Of a stretch of DNA of 19,412 nt, positions 14,923 through 19,412 are shown in pieces (positions within the stretch are counted from its first letter, which is position 1; every line of letters begins with the position of its first letter). Location: NCBI GenBank assembly GCA_902826155.1, contig CADEDU010000090.1, forward strand, positions 6,463-25,874. Direction: 5' to 3'. Origin of the DNA: an uncultured beta proteobacterium. Lineage in GTDB: Bacteria > Pseudomonadota > Gammaproteobacteria > Burkholderiales > SG8-39. The notes beneath the pieces are model-generated. The model did not search any database. It was given only the letters and a program-made list of their open reading frames with translations, and was not told the DNA's origin. A program made the position numbers and the translations under genes.

Positions 14923-15597
14923 ATGTCCATCGTGATGCCGGTGCTCAACGAGGCGGCCACCATCGAAGCGGCGCTGGACAGCCTGGCCCCGCTTCGCGCG
15001 CGCGGGCACGAAATCATCGTCGTCGACGGTGGCAGCAACGACGACACCGTCGCACGCGCACAAGTACGCGCCGACCGAGTCCTCGCATCTAGCAGGGGCC
15101 GTGCCGCGCAGTTGCGCGCAGGCGCAGAGCGGGCCCAGGGCGAGGTGTTGCTGTTCCTGCATGCCGATACGCGGCTGCCGTCCCAAGCCGCGGAGGCGAT
15201 CCGCAAAGCGCTCGACCGACACCAATGGGGGCGGTTCGATGTGCGTATCGAGGGCGATTCGAGCCTGCTTCCAGTGGTCGCGACCTTCATGAACTGGCGC
15301 TCACGCCTGAGCGGAATTGCCACCGGCGATCAAGGCATGTTCATGTGGCGTACGGCGCTCGCGCGCATCGGCGGTGTGCCCGATCTGCCGCTGATGGAAG
15401 ATGTGGCGATGTCCAAGGCGCTCAAACGCATCGGCCCGCCCGCGTGCCTGCGGGATCGCGTGCTCACCTCCGGCCGACGCTGGATGACGCACGGCGTGCT
15501 CAAGACGATCGCGCTGATGTGGGCGTTGCGCCTGGCCTATTTCGTCGGCGTGCCCCCTGCGCGGCTTGCCCGCATCTACTACGGCGGTGCAGCGTGA
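14923..15597 (+). CDS. rSAM/selenodomain-associated transferase 2 (TIGR04283-type glycosyltransferase), copy B
   Basis: The 224-residue GT-A-fold enzyme is paralogous to the copy at 8890. It shares SIVMPVLNEA (2-11), IIVVDGGSNDDT (31-42), SRGRAAQLRAGA (57-68), LLFLHADTRLP (76-86), TGDQGMFMWR (134-143) and PLMEDVAMSKAL (156-167). The middle GRFDVRIEG and the C-terminal LRLAYFVGVPPARLA are the canonical forms of the family, whereas copy A is more diverged there. The start at ATG 14923 lies just before the first beta strand; a TTG at 14878 inside the DUF547 gene would add 15 unlike residues. Its stop overlaps the next gene's GTG in GTGA, so it is translationally coupled to the TIGR04282 transferase, a pairing seen in this family's neighbourhoods. 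Confidence 0.88.
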   Translation: MSIVMPVLNEAATIEAALDSLAPLRARGHEIIVVDGGSNDDTVARAQVRADRVLASSRGRAAQLRAGAERAQGEVLLFLHADTRLPSQAAEAIRKALDRHQWGRFDVRIEGDSSLLPVVATFMNWRSRLSGIATGDQGMFMWRTALARIGGVPDLPLMEDVAMSKALKRIGPPACLRDRVLTSGRRWMTHGVLKTIALMWALRLAYFVGVPPARLARIYYGGAA

Positions 15598-16244
15598 CGC
15601 GCGTCATCGTCTTCGCCAAGGCGCCGATTCCGGGCTATGCCAAGACGCGCCTGGCGGTGCGCCTCGGCCCCGAAGGCGCCGCGGCGGTGCACGCTCGCAT
15701 GGTCGAGCGCGCACTGGAGCAGGCGTGTGCGGCTGCGCCGGGTTCGGTCGAGCTGGCCTGCGCTCCGACGATCGATCATCCACTGTTCGAGAGCTTCGCG
15801 CGACGTTTCGGGGTGAGTCTCGCCTCGCAGGGAGAGGGCGACCTGGGTGCGCGCATGCATCGGGCGATGGTGCGAGCTCTGGCCGATGCACGCCACGCGA
15901 TCATCATCGGCACCGACTGCCCAGGGCTGGATGCCAACTATCTGCGCCTCGCCGCCGATGCCCTTGATGCGGGGCACGATGTGGTGCTCGGGCCGGCTGA
16001 AGACGGCGGCTACGTGCTCGTGGGAGCCAGCACCCCCGAGCCGCGCCTGTTCGAAGGGATCGCCTGGAGCACGCCGGGCGTGCTGGCGGACACCCGATCG
16101 GCGCTGCGCGCATGCAGATTGTCCTGGTTCGAACTATCCTATCTGTGGGACGTGGACCAGCCCGACGATTTCGAACGCCTGCAGCGCGAGTATCCGGCGC
16201 TGGTGGGCGAGGTTTGCCATATCCAGCCAGAACAAGCGATCTAG
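15594..16244 (+). CDS. rSAM/selenodomain-associated transferase 1 (TIGR04282/DUF2064, GT-A nucleotidyltransferase fold)
   Basis: The 216-residue protein has a nucleotidyltransferase-like fold. It shows VIVFAKAPIPGYAKTRL (4-20, the nucleotide-binding loop), GDLGARMHRA (82-91), IIIGTDCPGLD (103-113, metal aspartate), VVLGPAEDGGYVLVG (130-144) and YLWDVDQPDDF (183-193). These motifs are diagnostic of DUF2064/TIGR04282. The fold predicts transfer of a nucleotide or activated sugar, possibly making the sugar donor for the coupled copy B transferase. The start is GTG 15594, overlapping the previous stop; the frame upstream is only a shadow. No GTG start in this array has a strong ribosome site, in keeping with coupling. 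Confidence 0.9.
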   Translation: MTRVIVFAKAPIPGYAKTRLAVRLGPEGAAAVHARMVERALEQACAAAPGSVELACAPTIDHPLFESFARRFGVSLASQGEGDLGARMHRAMVRALADARHAIIIGTDCPGLDANYLRLAADALDAGHDVVLGPAEDGGYVLVGASTPEPRLFEGIAWSTPGVLADTRSALRACRLSWFELSYLWDVDQPDDFERLQREYPALVGEVCHIQPEQAI

Positions 16245-16253
16245 AGGCATGCG

Positions 16254-17522
16254 GTGAAGACCATTCTGGTCCTCTTTACCAACGAGTGGGACACGAGCGA
16301 GCTCGCGGGCGCACGCTACGCCGGCCGCTATCGGTTCATCTACGAAGGTTTCGACCTGTTCAAGTTTCCGGAGAACGCGCGGCTGATGTTCTTCAACGCG
16401 CGCCGGTTCATCGAACGCATCATCGCGCGCTATCAGCACGCGGGCCTGGACGGCATCATCTCCACCGACGAGCATTTCGGCGCGATGATCGCGGCGATCC
16501 TGGCGCGGCGCCTCGGCCTGCCCGGCCCGGATCCGAAGTCGATCCTGATGGCGCAGCACAAGTACTACTCGCGCGTACGCCAGCGCGAGATCGTTCCAGA
16601 GGCCACGCCGGCGTTCACCCATTTTCCGTACCACGTCGATTCGCCCGAAGCGATCGGCATGCCGTTTCCGTTCTACGTGAAGCCGGTCAAGGCGACGTAC
16701 TCGATCCTCGCGCGGCGGGTCGATTCCTGGCGTGAGCTCAAGGAGCACCTGACCTTCCGGCCGTTCGAGAAGCTGATCCTGGAGAAGCTGATCAAGCCCT
16801 TCGACGATCTGGGCGTCGATGAGCGGATGTTCGAGATCGACGCGCATCACCTCATCGCCGAGGAACTGCTCGAAGGCGAGCAGGTGACGGTCGAGGGGCT
16901 GGTCCAGAACGGTGAGCTGACGATGCTCGGCGTCGTCGACTCGATCATGTATCCGGGCACCAGCGCGTTCCAGCGCTTCGACTACCCCTCGCAACTCCCG
17001 CAGCATGTGCAAGAGCGCATGGAGGCGTTGAGCGCACGCGTGATCAAGGGGTTCGGATTCGACCACGGCCTATTCAACGTCGAGTTGTTCTACAACCCGC
17101 GCAACGACTCGATCCATCTGATCGAAGTCAACCCGCGGCTGGCGTACCAGTTCGCCGATCTGCGCGAGAAGGTCGACGGCTTCAATCCGTACGATGCGTT
17201 GCTCGATCTGGCCACCGGCGAGCAGCCGCGCGTGGTGTTCGGTCAAGGGCACTATCGCAATGCGGCGAGCTTCGTGCTGCGCAAGTTCGGTCGTGCGCGG
17301 CTGCGTCGGGCACCGAGCAAGGCCGAATTGCACGACGTGCGCCGCCGCCACAAGGACGCCCGGCTGATGGTGTACGTGAAGAAGGGCGCCAGTCTCGATC
17401 GGGAACTCAAATGGCTGGGCAGTTACCGGTACGCGGTCCTCAACCTCGGTGCGATGGATCACTCCGGCCTGTTCGATCGCTTCCACGCGGTCAATCGCGA
17501 GCTGGTATTCGATTTCGCCTGA
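16254..17522 (+). CDS. ATP-grasp ligase of unknown specificity
   Basis: The 422-residue protein has an N-terminal Rossmann-like part (ILVLFTNEWD, 4-13; LDGIISTDE, 65-73) and an ATP-grasp core. The core shows FYVKPVKATYS (140-150, with an ATP-binding Lys), LIAEELLEGEQVTVEGLV (200-217, adenine-binding EE and glycine loop) and FNVELFYN...IHLIEVNPRL (274-296, the Mg-binding E277, E291 and N293). Such enzymes join a carboxylate, through an acyl phosphate, to an amine or thiol. The closest general likeness is to the carbamoyl-phosphate-synthase-L-type ATP-grasp proteins; the substrate is unknown. A C-terminal domain (about 330-422) may bind the second substrate. It starts with GTG at 16254, 9 nt after the TIGR04282 gene, and is 5 nt from the DUF3047 gene, so it is clearly in the same operon. 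Confidence 0.85.
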   Translation: MKTILVLFTNEWDTSELAGARYAGRYRFIYEGFDLFKFPENARLMFFNARRFIERIIARYQHAGLDGIISTDEHFGAMIAAILARRLGLPGPDPKSILMAQHKYYSRVRQREIVPEATPAFTHFPYHVDSPEAIGMPFPFYVKPVKATYSILARRVDSWRELKEHLTFRPFEKLILEKLIKPFDDLGVDERMFEIDAHHLIAEELLEGEQVTVEGLVQNGELTMLGVVDSIMYPGTSAFQRFDYPSQLPQHVQERMEALSARVIKGFGFDHGLFNVELFYNPRNDSIHLIEVNPRLAYQFADLREKVDGFNPYDALLDLATGEQPRVVFGQGHYRNAASFVLRKFGRARLRRAPSKAELHDVRRRHKDARLMVYVKKGASLDRELKWLGSYRYAVLNLGAMDHSGLFDRFHAVNRELVFDFA

Positions 17523-17527
17523 GCGCG

Positions 17528-18295
17528 ATGCTCGCGCTCCTCGGTGTGGCAGGCGTCGTTCTCGGCCAGGGGTACGCGGAGCCGCGCCGCGCCGCGCCCA
17601 ACGCAACAACGCCCCATCTTGCAACGCCCCACCTTGCGCCATTCTCGTCACAGCGACCGGGCGCGGCCGTGCCGCAAGCGTGGACGCCCTTGATCTTCCG
17701 CAACATCGCCCGTCACACGGTCTATACGCTGGTGGACGATGTTGGAACGACCGTGTTGCGGGCCGATGCGCAGTCGAGCGCCTCGGGTCTGATGCATGCG
17801 GTGGATGTCGAAGCCGACGCCGCCGTTGCATTGACGTGGCGATGGCGAACGGACGCGCTGTTGCCCGGCAGCGATCTCGCCAAGGCCGCGACCGACGATA
17901 GCCCGCTGCGTCTGCAGGTGTCGTATCGCCTCGATGAATCCAGTCTCACGCTTGCCGATCGCACCCGAATCGCATTGGCGCGCGTCTTCTACGGGATCGA
18001 TTTGCCGCACTCTGCACTCGTGTACGTGTGGGACCGCGCCGCGCCGGTTGGATCGGTCATCGCCAACCCGACGACCGATCGTGCGCGTGCACTGGTGGTC
18101 GAGAGCGGGACGGAACATTTGGGTCGCTGGCGGAGCTACCGCCGCGACCTCCGCGCGGACTATCGCCGTGCATTCGGCACCGAGCCGCCGCGTATCGCAT
18201 CGATCAGCCTCATGACCGACAGCGACGACACCGGCGCGTCGATCACGGCGTTCTACGGTGACGTGCGGATCGAGCGCGTCGCCCCCACCCACTGA
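17528..18295 (+). CDS. DUF3047 family protein, probably exported
   Basis: The 255-residue protein has a short hydrophobic N-terminus (MLALLGVAGVVLGQG) that could be a signal peptide, though it lacks a positive n-region. A low-complexity Ala/Pro/Arg linker (17-45) follows, then the DUF3047 core: LIFRNIARHTVYTLV (54-68), SASGLMH (82-88), ALTWRWRTDALLPGSDL (98-114), TDDSPLRLQVSY (118-129), SALVYVWDR (158-166) and the end TDSDDTGASITAFYGDV. I know of no established function for this family. ATG 17528 lies 5 nt after the ATP-grasp stop. The linker contains a 15-bp tandem duplication (TPHLA twice). The next gene starts 17 nt downstream. Confidence 0.8.
   Translation: MLALLGVAGVVLGQGYAEPRRAAPNATTPHLATPHLAPFSSQRPGAAVPQAWTPLIFRNIARHTVYTLVDDVGTTVLRADAQSSASGLMHAVDVEADAAVALTWRWRTDALLPGSDLAKAATDDSPLRLQVSYRLDESSLTLADRTRIALARVFYGIDLPHSALVYVWDRAAPVGSVIANPTTDRARALVVESGTEHLGRWRSYRRDLRADYRRAFGTEPPRIASISLMTDSDDTGASITAFYGDVRIERVAPTH
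17609..17638 (+). repeat. In-frame 15-bp tandem duplication, two copies
   Basis: ACGCCCCATCTTGCA (17609-17623) is followed directly by ACGCCCCACCTTGCG (17624-17638). The copies match at 13 of 15 bases, and both differences are synonymous, so each encodes TPHLA in the linker of the DUF3047 protein. Confidence 0.9.
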
Positions 18296-18312
18296 TCCGC
18301 CTCGGCGCGACG

Positions 18313-19412
18313 ATGCGACGACTTCTCCTGGTGGGTGGCGGTCATAGCCACGTCGAGGTACTGCGCCAGTTCGGGCTGCAGCCGATGGCCGACCTCGAGC
18401 TCGTGCTGGTGAGCCCAGACCGGTTCACGCCGTATTCGGGGATGCTGCCGGGCTGGATCGCCGGGCACTACGATTTCGCCGACTGCCACATCGATCTGGA
18501 CCACGTCTGTGCATTCGCGCGCAGTGCGTTCCACAAGGGCAAGGTGACGGGGCTCGATCTGACCGCTCGCGCGGCAATGTTGAGCGATGGGTCGAATGTC
18601 GCGTTCGATGTCGTCTCGATCGACACCGGCTCGACGCCACCGTTGGGCACGGTTGCCGGCATGACCGAGCACGCGGTGCCGGTGAAGCCGGTCGACCGGT
18701 TCCTGCAGACGATCGAGGCGCTCACTGACGGCGCGGCGCGGTCGCGCGAGATCGTCGTGATCGGCGCCGGCGCCGCGGGCCTGGAAGTGCTGCTGTCGGT
18801 GCAGCACCGCCTGCAGCAGCGCGCGCCGCGAGTGGCGCATCGCTACGCGGTCGTGGCGGCGTCAGCGACCATCCTGCCCAGTCATTCTGAGCGGACGCGG
18901 CGCGCGATGGCCCGAGTGCTGGCCGCGCGCAACGTGCGCGTGCAGACGGCGTTCGATGTGCAGGCCGTCGAGCGCGACAAGATCGTCGCCGTCGATGGTC
19001 GCGAGGTTGCGGCCGATTTCGTGATCGCCGCGACCGGCGCGGAGCCCGCCGCCTGGCCACGGCAATCGGGCCTCGCCGTCGATCCACGCGGTTTCATCGC
19101 GGTCGACGAGCACCTGCAGTCGGTGTCGCATCCTGGCGTGTTCGCCGCGGGCGATGTGGCCAGCGTGACTGATCATTCGTATCCGAAATCGGGGGTGTAT
19201 GCGGTGCGGCAGGGACCGGTGCTGGCCGGCAATCTGCGCAAGGCACTGCAAGGCGAGCCGCTCGATCGCTACATCCCGCAGCCAGCCTCGCTTGCACTCA
19301 TCTCCACCGGCAATCGCTACGCGGTGGCCTCAAGGGGTGACTGGTGTATCGCCGGTGCGTGGGTGTGGCGCTGGAAAGATCACATCGACCGCAAGTTCAT
19401 GCGCAAGTACGG
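18313..19412 (+). CDS. FAD/NAD oxidoreductase of the SelD-N-terminal type (TIGR03169-like), 3' end outside window
   Basis: The 366 visible residues form an NDH-2-like flavoprotein: FAD loop VGGGHSHVEVL (7-17), FTPYSGMLPGWIAGHY (38-53, typical of this subfamily), NAD(P) loop VVIGAGAAGLEVL (148-160), IAATGAEP (238-245), VFAAGDVAS (276-284) and SGVYAVRQGPVLAGNL (293-308). Proteins of this type stand alone or are fused to selenophosphate synthetase (SelD) at their C-terminus. The reading frame is still open at the window edge, right where a SelD domain would begin, so fusion cannot be judged here. It may supply a reduced Se species or reduce another acceptor. ATG 18313 follows the DUF3047 stop by 17 nt with no clear ribosome site. 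It is the last gene of the + strand array. Confidence 0.88.
   Translation, partial: MRRLLLVGGGHSHVEVLRQFGLQPMADLELVLVSPDRFTPYSGMLPGWIAGHYDFADCHIDLDHVCAFARSAFHKGKVTGLDLTARAAMLSDGSNVAFDVVSIDTGSTPPLGTVAGMTEHAVPVKPVDRFLQTIEALTDGAARSREIVVIGAGAAGLEVLLSVQHRLQQRAPRVAHRYAVVAASATILPSHSERTRRAMARVLAARNVRVQTAFDVQAVERDKIVAVDGREVAADFVIAATGAEPAAWPRQSGLAVDPRGFIAVDEHLQSVSHPGVFAAGDVASVTDHSYPKSGVYAVRQGPVLAGNLRKALQGEPLDRYIPQPASLALISTGNRYAVASRGDWCIAGAWVWRWKDHIDRKFMRKY

Noticed and set aside
8890..16244. Selenoneine (senABC) locus
   Set aside because: The transferases fit TIGR04283/TIGR04282 rather than SenB, and no SenA-like iron enzyme with an EgtB-type fold is present. The diiron protein is ferritin-like, not EgtB-like.

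Overview
This is a GC-rich, tightly packed chromosomal window, apparently from a proteobacterium. A Bug/TctC-type solute-binding protein next to a fused TRAP permease, ECF sigma/RskA regulation and the high GC3 suggest a Burkholderiales-like betaproteobacterium. That placement is inference. I see no rRNA, tRNA, CRISPR array, transposase or integration signature. Nearly all the DNA is coding, and the longest gap between confident genes is 263 bp.

Region 1 (1-4785, + strand) looks like an organic-acid uptake and catabolism block. It holds a fused TRAP (DctQM-type) permease, an isocitrate lyase/PEP-mutase superfamily lyase that keeps the catalytic KKCGH loop, a maleate isomerase/arylmalonate decarboxylase-like enzyme with two conserved cysteines, and an orphan tripartite-tricarboxylate (Bug) binding protein. 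The substrate cannot be read from sequence.

Region 2 (4816-7967) is mostly regulatory or housekeeping. A small SET-domain protein methyltransferase (- strand) diverges from a RimI-like GNAT acetyltransferase (+ strand). A strong bidirectional hairpin terminator separates the GNAT from a - strand series: PduO-type cobalamin adenosyltransferase, ECF sigma factor, RskA-like membrane anti-sigma factor.

Region 3 (8231-19412, all + strand) is the most interesting part. It is a long co-directional array built around an ArsS-type radical SAM/Cys-rich protein (arsenosugar biosynthesis family). Around it are a ferritin-like diiron protein, two TIGR04283-type transferases, one TIGR04282/DUF2064 transferase, a calcineurin-like phosphoesterase whose first metal motif is degenerate, a VTT/TMEM64-flavoprotein disulfide reductase fusion, a secreted DUF547 protein, an ATP-grasp ligase, a DUF3047 protein, and an FAD oxidoreductase of the type found N-terminal to selenophosphate synthetase (SelD), which runs off the window. 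Overlapping stop/start codons (TTGA, GTGA) and short gaps suggest translational coupling in at least two sub-operons. Taken together, this looks like a pathway making or exporting an arsenic- or selenium-containing sugar or nucleoside. Several partners (diiron protein, ATP-grasp, DUF3047, DUF547) have no role I can assign. No arsM or selD catalytic domain is visible inside the window.
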